From positions 21,500,461 through 21,564,460 of the forward strand of contig NC_064548.1 in assembly GCF_023856365.1 (NCBI RefSeq): a DNA stretch of 64,000 bases. The letters are read 5' to 3'. The notes under the pieces are model-generated. The model had not been told where the DNA came from, searched no databases, and was given only the letters and a program-made list of their open reading frames with translations. The DNA comes from Brienomyrus brachyistius. Lineage: Eukaryota > Chordata > Actinopteri > Osteoglossiformes > Mormyridae. Position 1 is the stretch's first letter. Every line of letters begins with the position of its first letter. A program made the position numbers and the translations under genes. Of the stretch, positions 22,901-37,900 are shown one piece after another.

Positions 22901-25900
22901 TCCTCCTCGTCTACCTGTTTAGCTTCCTCTGGATTCTCAGCGAGTTTCTGCTTCTGCTTGGCTTTCTTTTTCCTTTTCTTCTTTTTGCCAGAAGCAGCAG
23001 TATCCTCTGGCTGTGAAGACGTAGTAACGGCTTGAGCTGAAACCTTCTCGCTGGTCCCCTTCCTCTTTGCCTGTTGCTGGGCGGTCTTCACACCTTTTCC
23101 TTTCTTCTGTTTTTCCTTTGGTTCCAAAACCACATCAGCAGTTTCGTGCTTCAGGTTGACAGATATCTTTTCAGCCGTCTCGTCACCCCCTTCTATCAAA
23201 GTTGACTCCTTCGGACATTCTTCTTTCTGGTCCTTGTCTGTACTTTCTGCAGGAGAGGGCTGTGGTTCAGCACCCACAGAAGCTGCTGCTCCAGCCTCCT
23301 CATTCGCGTCCCTGGTGCCGTCACTGGTTTGGTTAGATTCATCTTCTCGCATAACATCTCTGACACTCTCACTCTCAGATTCCATATCTCCAGTCTTATC
23401 ACTGGACTCTTGATTCACTGCTGCCAGGTTATCCTGGTGGTTCCCATCGGCTGTGCTGCCTGATCTATTTTCGATTCCCGTTCCACCCTCCAGACTCGCC
23501 GTTTGTCCTTCAGTACTCGATATCCCCCCGTCGACCAGATCTGCGTTCCCCACCCCATTGTCTCCACCCTCTTCTTCCCTCGTGATGGAACCCTCTGTGC
23601 CATTAAGCACATTCAATTCATAATTGTCTTGAGCCACAAAGTTAGCCTCTGAATTGTGTTGACTGTAATGCATCTCAAGCCCAGACCCCATGAGGGAGTC
23701 GGATTGGGCTCTCTCGGGATTCCCTGTAGGAGGCGCACTGGCCTGGCTGCAGGGAATAGGTGAAGACGGCTCTCTTTCACCCTGGTTCTGCTGTGCACTT
23801 TCAGCAGCACTGCCTTCCAGTGACTCCGCCTCCTCCCGTTGCCTCTGCTGTTCATCTATGTGGTTCTCAGCCTTCGCCACCAGCTCTCTACTGCCCCCTT
23901 CCTGTAACTCTTTACCTTCCATCTGACCCTCTGTGGCTTTGCCTGGAAGACCATTAGAAGAGAACTGTAGGGCCAAATCGTGTGCAGCTGCAACCAAAGT
24001 TGTAAAAAAAAAAAAAAAAAAATGGAATTCTTTTTAGCTGCCTTTTTTTGCGACATCAGTTAGCACAGAAAGAGAGAGAGACCGGTAACCACTGGGGAGG
24101 AAAATCAGCAAGGAGGAAATATAGAGAGGAGACCCAAAGCAAGGTTCTTGACCCCAGAGAGAAACACCAGAGAGCTGCAGCAGACCGTCGGAAAAGTCCT
24201 CCAAGTCCAATACATTTCTGCTGTGGTTCTTTCGGTAAGCCCCATAAGAAGGGAAACTACATCTGCATTCGCATGACAATCAGCCAGGGAGCCGTTTGAG
24301 TTGGACCAAAGGTGTTAATGTACCCTCACCGTTTTAAACCACATCAGATATGTATTGAAGCAAATTGAGAGAGGAAAAAAAATAAAAAATTTGACTGGCC
24401 AATCACATCACTCATTTTAATTTTGCCAATACATTTGAATACGTATTACATTTTCAGGAAGTTATTTTCAAGGATACTCGTATATTAGATCATTTTGTAA
24501 TTAGAGAATTACCAAAAAATACCCACTTAAACCTCTTCATTGTTAAACAGAACTGATTATCTTGATAGTGATAAAAGCTGGAGTAAAAGGACACTTGGAC
24601 CTCAGACTTCAGTGCTCAGTGACAGGGACTGATCGCCTCTTAAATTAGCAAGATAATTAATAATGGAAAAAACAAGAGATTGGAAATGTATACAAAAACA
24701 GGAAAACAACAAGATTTGCATGGTGCTCAGAACAATGGGGTGAAGTCAGAAAGATTGCCCAGAAACTGAATTTGATTGCGAGGTGTGGAGCAGAGTGGAA
24801 ACGGAAGTGAAAAACACAGCAGACAAGCATGTGGATTAGTGATATAGATCATGGCTAAGCAGCTCAGACAGTCGGAGAAGAGCGCTCATGCCAGTAAGGG
24901 TCTTACCTAGCATGCTGTCACCACCGGTCTGACTCGGCTGGGAATCTTTGGCCGATCGTGTGGCAGAGTCTGTGTTGGCAAGTCTGTCAATCACACCTTC
25001 CGTCTCTCCATTGGCGTTAAGATCAGGCCCCAGAACTATGCCGTGTTTCTGGACAGGAAGCACAGACTGTTGACAATTTCATACTCCAATGAATAACATT
25101 CATACTCTCAATGTAACATACTCTGGATCAGATGCGTTCTGTATTTCTCTGTAGTTATTACATTCATTGAAGATCCATAACAAATTCCAACAGAACCGCA
25201 TCAACAATCGCAAAACTGAGGACATTAATTAAGCCATATGACGGTTTACTCTTAAAACTACACTTCTGAATGCGGCAGACCGCAGGAATGCACAAAGAAA
25301 CAGCTCTTCATTGATAGCTAGCTCAAATAAAACGTGTGTGGCTGTACAGTACATGTTTTATTTCATGCTTGTAATTTGGCCTCAGTGCAGTTTAAATTAT
25401 GGGATTCCAAATTCTAAATACAGATTTATATATGGCCAAATCAGTGGGTAAGCACTCAATCAAAACATCCTAAAGAGGGTAATTTGTTTGATTTCCAACA
25501 TAACTTTGACACAAGTAGATGTTACAGTTGTTTGTCTTACAGAAGCTCAGTACCTTCAAAGTATCTCTCAGCTGAAACACCTCATTCCTGAGGTCATCGC
25601 GCTCGTTTTGGATAGCATCAGAAAACTCCTTCTGCCTCTCTAAGGCCTGAGCATTGCCCCCAGAAGAGGAGAAAATGAAGAGCCAGTGGAGAAGAACAGA
25701 AGAGATGTAGGAAGCAAGAGTGCCAAGTTAGCATACTCTGAAAGGGACAGAAGTTCGTTTCAGTCTAACCACAATACAAATAGCAGACCAAGGAAGGCCA
25801 ATAATTCTAACAAAGAAAAAGTTAGACTGATGAAAATGATCAACTGCAATGGGAGCCTAATCTAAACTTACGGACATAGACTGAATGAAGCCTCTCTTAT

Positions 25901-28900
25901 CATGCTGACCAGTATTCAATGGATACAAGATGCGTAAACTAATAGACTGAGGGATTGCGTCATGCTAACTCTATTAAATCAGTACTGATGTATGACATCT
26001 AGATATGCTAATGACACAGAATAAGGGAGGCCCATGCTAACTGTATTGATCAGTACTGATTTATGATAGCTAGATATGCTAAACACAACTGAATAAGGGA
26101 GGCCCAAACTAACTGAACTGACCAGTGCCAATATCTGATAGCTAGCTATGCCAATAACAGTGCATAAAGGAAGCTCATGCTAAATGTATTGATTAGTAGA
26201 TATCTGGAGGCCCATGTTGACTACCTTGATTATCTCATCTTGTAACTGTACTGATCAATACTGTTCTATGTCATTATACAGTAAAAGCAGACAAATGGGG
26301 GGGGGGGGGGGGTTGTGTAATATGGCATACCCCAATCTTTTTATCTTTCCACTCCAGAGTCTCCTGCAGGTCTGCAATCTCCCTAACATAGCCATCCTGC
26401 TTGAGACTCAACTTACGGTTCTCCTAGCCGTAAAAAGAGGAACGAGAAGCAAGCAAAAGTCAGAGGGGTATCAGAAAGCTGTGAAAAGGCTGGGTGGGAG
26501 AGATCAGAAACAAGACAAAAACCACCATCCGAGGGGACCCAATGCGATACGACGGCACCGTAAGGCAAATGAGGACCGTCGAAGCTGAATTAAAGCAAAT
26601 ATGCTCCATAAAAAGATGTACTTACAGTGAGCAGCTCCTCACTCTGCTTGAGCATCTCCTTCAGCTCGCTGAACTGGAACTGCAGGATGTTGTGGGCGTG
26701 TCTCTCCCGTTCTAATGCCTGCCAGTGCAGGAAGCAGAGCTTCACTGGATGTGCCACTGCCTGGGCCCTGTCCTTTTTCTGACTATTATTCATTTTTATT
26801 TGAACAGATATTTTTATCCATGATTGATGTATAGCTTTGTCCATTTCTGCAGAAGGGTTCTCTATGACATAGTCTACTGGCGTCTCTCACCTTTGACTTC
26901 TCCTCATGCTCGCGGCGTGATTCCGACAGCTGCTCCTCCAGCTCCATCAGCGAGTCCTTCAGCACATCCACCTGGTACATCAGCTTAGACTTTTCATTGT
27001 CCAGCTGGGCATTGAACACCATGGCCTTGCGATACTTCTGCTCCACCTCCAGCACAGAGTCCTGCAGAAGCATACAAGGTCGGTAATCTAATTACTGTTA
27101 AGCAGTCACGCCTATGCACTGTGAGGAAAAAAAAATAAGTACCAATTTGTACATTTGAGGTACAATAACTTGGCTGTATTCTCAAAGGTCTGCCAATTGT
27201 ACCCTATCTGTAGGTAAATGTACCTTTTAGTCTAATTTAGAAATTATGTTTTTGGGTTTCCCCGCATTTAAACACACCTGATTCAACTCCTTGTGCTAAT
27301 TACCACACAGCTCTTGAGCTGAATCTTTTATGGTGGAACAGGGAAAGAACTAAAGCTACACAGGGCTCCGGCCCCCCAGGACCGGAGTTGGGCATCCCTG
27401 TTCTAGGCCATGGCTCCACGTTTTTACTCCCTCCCAGCTCCCTGCCAGACAGTGCACATTTTTTCTCCCTCCCAGCTGGGAGAGAGCAAAAACAGACTGT
27501 CTGTTGGTTCCCAGTTGGTCACTTTTATTTCAAATGCAACTAGGGATCATTCAGGGGATATTCGAAGGTATAACAACTATTACACTTGCCATGTTTTGTA
27601 CTGTGATGTGCATAATTTTAATCGATACATGTTGGGAATTGCAAGTATATATTACTGCAGCCAGGAGAGGAGTGTCGAGTTGGAAGGGTAATGTTGAGTA
27701 GAATGGGCAATGTCACGTTGGAAGGGTATATCACGAGGGGCAGGAGAGGTATATAACAAGGGTTAGGGTATCCGATAAGATGGGAGGTGTTTATAACTGT
27801 TGACGCCCAGTCGGCATTGCCCCGCCCAGTCGGCATTGCCCCGCCCAGTCGATATTCGGCTCCTGGCTGCAGTGATATGTCTCTCTAAAATTAGGCCAAA
27901 GATTGCATGGAGATGCATATTTATGGGATCACACACATTTCAGAGAGTCTCTTGTGAATGACAAAGTGTTTATCTGTAATGCACCTCCCATACCATATGT
28001 GAGCTCAGGGAAAACGTCTTGAAAGCATACGCTCACCTTCATTTCTCGCACAGACGTTTCAGGGTCTGCCCAGTTAGAGGCGTCGCCACTTCCTCTCCTG
28101 GAGGACGCCCGGCTCAGAGAGGCGAGGGTGGAGGCAGCCCGGGAACCCTGCGTTGAGATGTCATTCACTACAGGGTGGATGGTACCGCAGACATGTGATA
28201 GACCATAGTGAGCACCTGTGAGTTTTTAAGTCAGGGGTCTCCAACTCCGTCTCCTGGAGAGCCACTATCTCAGGCAAATACCAGTAACAGGTGTGGTTCA
28301 TCAAAAGCTGGGTAGAACCTACTGGATAGTAGCTCTTCAGGACCGGAGTTGGAGATCCCTGGGCTTTGTGATGGGACTGACTTGATTAGTCTAAAGGAAA
28401 AACTGATTAATCTGGTTCAGTATCATTGAGGAGGCCTGTCTTTTGCTTGCACTCTCTCCAAGACCTACTAGCATTTGGTCATAAGTAAAGCTATCTATCC
28501 ATGCAATGTCTCTTCCTCCCTTAGATGCACTGACACATACAGGTACACATCCATTCATCATTAGGGCCCCTGAGTGGAGATGCCGGATAACATGGGGATC
28601 CAATAGATTAAATCCAGTCCCAGCAGGAACAGAACTGACCTTCTCCAGGTGGTCTTTGTCCCTGTCCTCCACCTGAAACAGGATGTAGGACACACTGTGA
28701 CAAGCTGGCCAAGTAGGGATAAGAAGAAGCATTGGATCAAGCTAAAGAGTTACTCCTAGTCCTGTACAATGACGTTGGGTCCAGACCAGTTAATCTGTAG
28801 CAGGTACAGTACAACTATTTCCTGAACAGGTACTTTTCAGTGTGTATCGTTAAGACATGATATTTAGACCAGGTACAAACTCAGTACATCTGGAGTAGCA

Positions 28901-31900
28901 GAATAATCCATGGTTTGGCCCCTTGTGATCTCAATCATTTTGAATGGATATTAAGGACAAAACAAAAAGATCCAACACTTTTATGTATGGGTTTGTTATT
29001 GAAGAAAGAGCCATCACTGACCCTCAGACTCCCACGACTCCCTACTGACATGCGTTCCTCATCATCTGATATCTGAGAGAAAGACAGAAAGGTTATCAAA
29101 TGGAAAAATGGTACAAATAAATGCCAAAGCCTTGTTTGTCTTCCTTGTACTCAGCTAAATCGCTAAGCGTATTCTCATAGAGAGCGAGAGAGAGAGAGGG
29201 AGCAGACAGGGTACAGACCGAAGTGCATCTCCTTGAGTGGTAGGAATACCTCTCACTCTCCTCCTAATGAGCAGAGAGAGAAGAGGTGAGAAGAAGAGAG
29301 AAGATGTTGAGAGGTATCATTGTAAACGCAGCCAAAAAACACCAAACAAAGTTTACAGTCGACACAGGATATGCACATGCTTCATACTGAAAAGTGACAA
29401 AACACCACAGCAAAGTGCAAACTCGATCGCTCTTTGGCCAAGTCTGTCCTCAGAGTTCACTTTGCTTGCCTCAATGCCAGCCCGACCCCTGCAGTCAGGC
29501 ATTTCTGCCTGCACCACTGCCCTCGCCGCCCAGTACCCATACATAAACCTGGCAGATCAGCCCCAGTCAGTTAGGACCTACTCAGTTCCCGCTGACTGCA
29601 ACTGCATCTTAAAGAAAAGATCACATGAACTACACATGCATCTGTAACACCCTGCGGAATGTGGATCACATTGACCAAGACAAGTAATCCTTCAGAACTC
29701 TATGCTAGCTTACATGGACTCAACAGGCAAGCACTGGTTGTAAACATCTAATCCCAGAACAAAACCCATGCACCGAATGAAGGGGGGCATGCACGCCAAG
29801 CTGAACCGATTAATGCATGCAACATAAAATGCGACATGGAGAATTTCACAAAGCAAGTCTCTTAGCTGAAGATTGTACTTCAGGGGGGAAAATCTTGATA
29901 AAATCAGCCGACACTGACAATCCAGCTTTGTGAAATGACCTCTGATCTTGAACTTATGGACCATGTTGCCATGTTTAATGCCCTTCAGCAACATAATTGT
30001 CTGACGACTTTTACAGAGCATGTTAATTAGTTGATATCTCTAAACACAGACGGAAGTATCAAATGGGGCCTTCAACATCAGCTAAAAAACTGCAACTGCA
30101 GGATCAGACCCACCTCACTGTTGTTATTGTTATAACAACAGGGAAGCAGAGAAGCTCATGGCTTCCTATAGATCACCAGGGCATCAACATGGTCTCATGG
30201 CAACACAGTGTAAGTCACCTTGGTGACACTAAGACGTGAGCCGAGGTAACTAAACCGTGTCTAGTTTACAGAAATCTCGTCGATATACGAAAACGACAAG
30301 GAATATCTGGAACCGCTATCGTAATTCAGCATCTGCGCAGCCCTCAAACACGATACTCATACCATCCACTGCTCGATGTCACTCCATTTACTTTCCGGTC
30401 CGTGATATTTCTGACGGCAGTAAGTAGGAGGATGAAGCCACAGATTTTAAAGAAAAAAAAAAAAAGTAAGAGAAAGAGACAATAATCAATGGCATTGGCT
30501 TAAAGTGCAATAGGTCAGAAGACAATGACACAGAGGGCTGAAGCGAAAGTTAGCAAGAAATGTAAGGTACCCTGTGAAAAGGAAAATTATTTTAAAAACG
30601 ACTTTTAAGCTTGAGCAGAAATCTTTAAAAAGGATATTGGAGTAAAAGTGGGGAAAAACACAAAGTAGGGCCTACCTTCTGAAAATTCAGGACGTAGAGA
30701 CCACAGCAGATGGATCAGGAAGCAGGGAAGTACAGAAGAGAAGGTAAATAGGGAGAGAGGGATGGGCAGACAGAGAGAGACAGAGAGAGAGAGAGAGAGA
30801 TGGGAGACACAGGTGAAGACTGGGAGCAGTGTGTGAAACAGCATGAAAGCTGACACAGGTCTGTTTAAAGCAACACCAGCCAAAGGTTTAAAGATCTTAT
30901 ACCACGATTCAAAATCCACAGAGCGCTGAGAGGGAGGGTGTCATTACATCACATGACCGAGTTGCCTGAGTAACACAGATTCTTGTCATTACTCCTTAGG
31001 GATCTGTCAGCTGTCTGGCAGTCCTGGCGTGTCCTGTCACCATGTCACCAATGCGTGCCAGTTCCCATGCCCACTGAAAGCCACCATCGCCCCAGGGACA
31101 ACATTCTCCCAGGGTCGCAGACAGAGATAAGATGGTAAGTGATGAATTCCCATTGAATGTTAACAGAAACAGCCTTTTGCAGGTTCCTGTCATTGTCTGG
31201 GAGGGGACTGGCACAAAGGACAGCATATCAATAGCACTGCAGTTAACAATATGGAATGAAAAATCTCTCTCTAAAAATCTATCACTTGGTATACAGATTC
31301 TAAATAAACATCCTGAGTAAAACCACACAGTGCACATAAGTAATGTGGACGATGTTAATCAGACAAACATTTCACAGTACAGTTCTGAGAAGATGCAGTG
31401 TCGCTTACTGCAGTTTGTTCAGTGTGTGAATACAGAATACCCCAAATGTACACAGATCTGTATTAATAAATGCAGTAAACGTCACTTGAATGTGATTTGC
31501 AGATGCTCAGTCCCCGATGTAACCTCTGATACTGTAATCAGGAATAAGCCGTCAGTACAGGAGTGTCACACACCTTCCAACTACAGCATCAAACCTTTAG
31601 CGCAGAATTTCCCAGTCTGGTCCTCAGAGACCTACAGCCGGTCCACATTTTTGCTCCCTCCCAGCTCCTAGGAGCAAAAACGTGGACTGTCGACGGGTCT
31701 CCTAGGACCAGACTGGGAAACACTGCGTTAATATCATGTTTCTGTTTATCAAGCAGGCTACAGCTGGCCAAATGCAGTTAGTTGTTTATGAGGTGTAATC
31801 ACAACAAAATATCCCAGTTAAAACCTAACCTACCAGCATAAAAAGAAATATTTTAATTTAAACTTTGCAACAATTTCGTACTGTCACCTTGCTAGGAACG

Positions 31901-34900
31901 CTAAGCAAACATGAAGCACGGCATCAGCCGACCGACAAAACTCAAATACAGGACTAGCTCTGACCCGTTTCTGAGAAGGTGGAGATGTTCCCCATACGGG
32001 ACACACATGTAACTACCTGAAATTTAAAGTCTCCTTTCCCCTGCCGATCCAGCACACCCACCTTCCACAGCAGAGGCTTCCATGGGCCTCCCGTCCCTGT
32101 CACACGTTTCCCTGCCATGCTGCCAACTTACAGGGCCTTGTCACGGGCAGCACGCCCCGATTACACTGCCGCCCGTCTTAGGCGGTCCGCAGCCACCTGG
32201 GTGGAGCCATCCAGTCACAAAGCACCAAGCCTTGCCAGTCTCCAAAAGCAGCTACAGGAAGATAACCCAACCCAGTTCTGCTGGACCTACCAGATCCCAT
32301 ACTTTTCACTTCCTCCTCACTGAAAGTCCAGCACGAAGTGTAATTGTTGTGCTGGGATTACCAGCCCCACTCGACTGTCCAATCAGACCTGGCTAAACTC
32401 TGAATACACTGTAATCCAGTGCCAGTTTGTGTGTGTGTCTGTGTCACATAAACAACCAGTAAACTGCTAAACAGGCTCCCTTAACAAGCTTATAAATCAA
32501 GGTGCATTTCCAGCCTTTGAAAACAGAGAGAGATGGACAGAGTTCCAGCAGAAATGATTCACTTTGCGAAAGTAAACATATAAAAGGTTAATGTTGTGCC
32601 CAAGTCCGACTTTGGCTGCATAATCAGTAATCTAAGCAGGGAATTTAAGCTGAGGGACTTTCGCAGTCTGTGTCCCGTGAGAACCTTTACGCGTTTGGGA
32701 TATCGTAGGAGGACTCCTTGATTCTGTAGCAGAGCATTCTGATTCACACAAGATGAGTCATATAGAGCTCAGTGGCAGGACCAGACTGGGCCAAAACTGG
32801 CCCCTTCCCTGTCAATCTCTCTTCCAATGAAGGTGGCCTCCAGGATGCCTTATGCGTTTATTCCACTGTGATCAGACCCCGGCGTCATTTCACATTGGCT
32901 TCCGACAGGCTCACAATAGCGGTGCAGCTGGCCTGTGTGTCCTGTGGCAGGTGTTGCATGTGGAAGGGGGGGGGGTGGAAATGTGCCCATACCTCATTCT
33001 GCTGCCACTCCAGCTCCTTCATGCGAATCTCACGAGCTTCCGCCCTGGCGGCCCGTTTAGCTGCAAGCCTGGCTTCGGCCTGCAGAGGAGAGACAGGAGG
33101 GAGGGTTAGGGATCAGCTCCGCATGTATGACAGCACGTTCACTCCCGGTGTAAACACACTCGCACTGGATTAGAGTGCTCCACTCCATCTTACTGACCTC
33201 CATTACACTTCTCTGCTAAACTTTTCTCTCACTTTTGAGACCGCACAGGATTTACTTGATTCCTTAAGCATCTTAGACATTAGCCCACAGGGCAACACAA
33301 GACTTAAAATAGTAGCTGTATGTGCCACTTTCAAGCTTAATCTTAGTTGTTTTCCCATCATTCACTGAACTGGACTGATTGACTTGGGACTAAACGGGAG
33401 AGTTTACAGCTCTGGTGAAACGTGAATACAGGGGATTTTCAGAGGCTGGCATAAAAAATAAACTTCTACTCTACATTATGGGGCACAAACGTAAAAAAAA
33501 GTATCTTTCAGGAAGTTCAGAAGATGCATATTAATGTCACAAACCTTTCTGATACTGGTGCCAGTAAAACAAAGAGTAGTTTGAAGAAAATGCCTTCCAA
33601 GGCAGTTCAGACCGTGAACAGTCAGGTCGTTTCTAGACAAATACTAACGACCTCCTGAGCCAAAAAAATGCTGCGTGTGCGTTCCATAAGTAACACCTTC
33701 ATGAAGAATGTAGTTCTACCTGCAGTTAAAATGAACTCTGCTGCCATACACAGTAATACAATTTTGTGGAGCTTGCTACATTGTAAACAAAGAAAATAAG
33801 TTTATGCTTTGTGGTTATTCTCAAGCATTACATTGGTGGTCAACAAGAAACATGTTCAAGCATAACTCTTAAAAATTCATTTAATAATATCCTTAAATAG
33901 ATATGAATGAGAAACGTCATGACAGCTGTATTGTGGGAATATCTAAAACTAAACAAAAACATCCCCGTAAACGTAGGAAACCTTTGAAAATGTGGCACAG
34001 ACACTGTGGAGAAGAGAGACCCTGAAAAGCCGCCTCAGCACTGGGAGCTTGGCGTGCGGCTGGAAGCCACACTTACGCGCCACGCGTGAGCGATCATGCT
34101 TATGCCCGTCCCGATTTCAACTACACCGCCTCCACCAAGCCGTAGGTGTTGCTCACACGCACTTAGACACTCACACATTGAGAGTGACAGTCACACCCGT
34201 ACGCAGTCACAGGCTCACGTGCTCGTACTGTCACATGCACACAGCAGCCTCGGGATCTACAGGCTGTCACACCGGGTTGTGGCCAGAGGCAAACTGACGG
34301 GTTTGTCAAGAGACTGTTACCCCGTCGAGGACACACCAAAGCTCGCTGCAATCCCAGCGAGCAAGACTGTCCGATAAAATTGGGGGGGCAAAGAGAGATA
34401 TAAACATGGCTGGTGAACACAAATCACCCTAAGACTCTAACCTTGTGATCTACATAGTTCCGGATACTATAAGACTTGACTACAAATGATACTACTGAGG
34501 CCGGTAGGTTAAGTATATTCACTTCCTTGTTAAAAGGCGACAGCAAGAACCAATCCCTTAAAAAGTATGACTCAATCATCTAGAACAAAGAAATTAATAC
34601 AAACCAACTACCCGCAAAAAAACAAGTGTTTGTCTCACCTGCTTCTGGCTGACCTCTGACAAGAAGTCCATCTCTCCTGAACATTAAACAGCTTCAAAAG
34701 GTTCCTAACTCAGCTCCATATCTCCGCAGCTCAACGCCGAACGACCCACTTCCCCAGGGCAGCTGAGAAGCCTGTTTATTTTAAGCCTTTATGTTGATCG
34801 GGTCCAACTGCAGATCAAGTTTAGTGCCGTGCAACTGCTCCTGATGTAATTCCAGACTGGCTCTCCGCATGACACTGCTTCTGCCGCACAATCTCCGGGT

Positions 34901-37900
34901 GTCCCGCAACACAGAGCTCTCCACAGCTCCAGGCCCCTCCAGCGTAGCATGGAGCCTGTAGCCTACGTCCCGCCAGTGCACCTATGCGTCTGCCTTGTCA
35001 CAGTCCAGTAGCGGTGACTCAGCGTCCTCCCCTGGTTATTCATTGGAGATGGAAGTTAAACATTCTCCAGGCAAGATGGATGTGCTTTTAGGCAGTGAGA
35101 TAACGCAGTGACGACTAGTATGTGTGGTTCCATCCATTTGTTTTGGAATGGTACTTAATCCACATTATGGACTGTATAGATTTGTAAAAATACGAACGGC
35201 TAAATGGTTTTACAACCTGCCTGAGCACCCCCCAGCCAGCAAGGGGCAGCATTGAATGGGGAGTCCATTTCTACTGAAACACACATCATTTGCTGCAAAA
35301 CTACTCAAAAAGGATCAACCCACAAGGATGTTTTCACGATCACAGTAAGCAACCAATAGAACATAATAACCACAGGTGTAAATTACAGAGGGAATGGGGG
35401 TATTGTAACCCCCAATAATCAAAACCAGCCAATACCACCCTCAGACTCCCCCCCTCCCCCCTAACCAACGTTCAACACAAAGTTGCGTCCTTGACAATGA
35501 TGCACACATTGCGTCATTGACATTTCTTTGACTGAGCGGATGTACGTGGCCGTGGCCCCAATTCCCACACGATTAGGTCGGAAGCCAACACTTGACCCAG
35601 AGCCGCAGTAACAGCGCGCATTGAGACACCGCCCTTGGAGAAGGCCCCTAATAGTTTGAGGAAGTTAGACGGCTGACTCATACCGAAACCCAAGAGCACG
35701 GAAGGCCCAGATGCAAACACATCCTTCCTCTCCGCATGGAAGAGAACAAACTGAAGCCTCCCTCCTAGTAGTAACAGTCCTAGTAAAATGAACGGCTTTT
35801 ACCTAATGCTACTTCCTCACTATATAGCTCACATTGTATACTCTACCTGCTATATCCGTCTACTTTGGGCTCCGTACATGGGTCTTTTCATACAGTATGT
35901 TACAGGCGTTTTACATGCATGCTTAATCCAGTAGGGATGGTGTGCATTACCTGCCACTCAAGCACACTTTGGTCACCTTTGTTCTTATTCACCTATGCCA
36001 GGTGCCATCTAGCAGGACTTCCTCAATTCACTTCTTCACTGACCTGCTGCCACGTCACAGATCCACAGGTACAAGTACTTCACGCTTTGGTATATAGTGG
36101 CCATTTATTTGGGAGGTGCTCCGATCAGCTGAACAATGCGGGGTTACAGTACGTTTGACTGGTGGGGTGTTGCTGGGGGCGGAGCCTGGAGGAGCCCATC
36201 TCACATGCTGCCATGTGAACAATTCGGAGGTCATTCCTAGAAAAATCTGAGCACTGGCTTCCGTCTCACTGCAACAGCTTAAGATGGAAGTAGAATTTTA
36301 CAGACTGGGCACCAAGATTCTGGTACTGCAAGTCCCTTCGACCTATAAACAAGCAACATCTATAAAACTAATCTGCCCAGGTATGTCACACAAATATCAA
36401 AACAGAAACGTACTGAAGACGCCAAGACAAATGTCAGACTGGTAAACTGGAACTTATCTGTGAACAAAACAAGGACAGGACTAAGAATGGAAAACCTAGA
36501 AGAAACTAACAGCAGGAAGTCAGTTCTGTCCAGAAATCATTACATTACATTAGATAAAGCCACCCCCTGCTCTGAACTGAAGAAGCAGCCCAGTAGTCAG
36601 GTCTCAGAGGAAGTCAGAGAAGCACTAAATGCCAACATTCTGAAATTGCTGGACTAGCATTGATGAAGATCTGTCATCATCAGGCTTTGCTGAGGAAAGC
36701 TGGGATGTATGGCCCCACTCATGAGGGCAAAGTAACACTCAATGAAAGCATGAACATCACCCCTACCCAACCTACAACTTCAGACCCTCATGATAAAGAA
36801 ATTAGTACATTGAAAAAAAAAAAAAAAAAACAATAACTGTAAGCATTTCACTGCACCTGGACTATCTAATATAAATTGAAGGACATGCCCACTAAAAGTG
36901 ATGCAGTGGTTAAGTTTATTCATGTGCTTTCTTGAACGGTCTAACGTCCAACGCTTGTTACATCAGCCATGGTTAAGGAACACACAGACCAGACTGGATA
37001 TGATGATCGGCGACCCTCTGAAGTGGGATGTTATCAGGAAATAATCAATGTTCACAAAGTAGGTTTTACACAGAGGTGGTAAGGAACATCTGGACCTAGA
37101 AGAATACAGACATACTGGCTGCAGAACCAGAAGACTCAGCCAAACCTTAAAGGGCACCAGGCAGCGATTCAACATTTGCTACGAAATCCTGTATGTCAGT
37201 GTATGTGATATCTGCAAGTCTGCTGGACGGCACAAACACCAACTTCTGCTGCATGGCCATAAATGCTCCTCAGATTGGAAGCATAATTGTTTACACATGG
37301 CGAGCAAAAATAGTCCTCTCTCATTCTCAGACCATAAGCTACACTTTGGTATTTGGAGTTTTGCTTGGGGTTTCCTTACACAGACTGCTCACAAATGCTC
37401 GTCATCAGTAGGTCTGCATGACGCCTTCCTTGGTCAGCCTTCACCTTCCCAGTGTCTCAGTATCCACAAGATTTCTGCTTCTTAATTCATGCCTTGGTTG
37501 TTTAGCTGATACGTGTGCAAATTACACAGCAGCATTCACTTTCACTGCTGTCATTCTGGTTTGATATATCTTTCAAAGGTACAACAGCAATACCTTCCCT
37601 AGAGTTTGACCTTACATCCCGTGGGTCACCAGCCCAAAGCCTTTTTTTGCTGCTCCCCGCTTTTTGTTCACAGCACGGATGCCTTGTACCAGCAGTGTGT
37701 GGTCTCCTGTGTCTCGCAACTGCACTCTACCTTTGGCCCAAACCCAGAAATCATGAACAAACAGGAAAGCGATTACAACAACTCTCCCAACAGACTTATT
37801 ACCATCACTGGAAGAGACGGGCAGCCCTCCTGTATTTATTCTATGCAGCAAAGCATGAAGGTTGTACCAGTGAAGATGAGTGCGGAAAGTGTACGTGACC

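Noticed and set aside
21486..23957. Plus-strand ORFs, some serine-rich, across the LRRFIP1 long exon
   Set aside because: They are antisense shadows of the Glu/Asp-rich coding exon; GAA/GAG codons read in reverse give Ser/Leu/Phe runs.
34781..34981. 66-codon minus-strand ORF upstream of the alternative LRRFIP1 start
   Set aside because: It lies in the presumed 5' UTR of the proximal transcript, with no match to LRRFIP1; a uORF is possible but unsupported.
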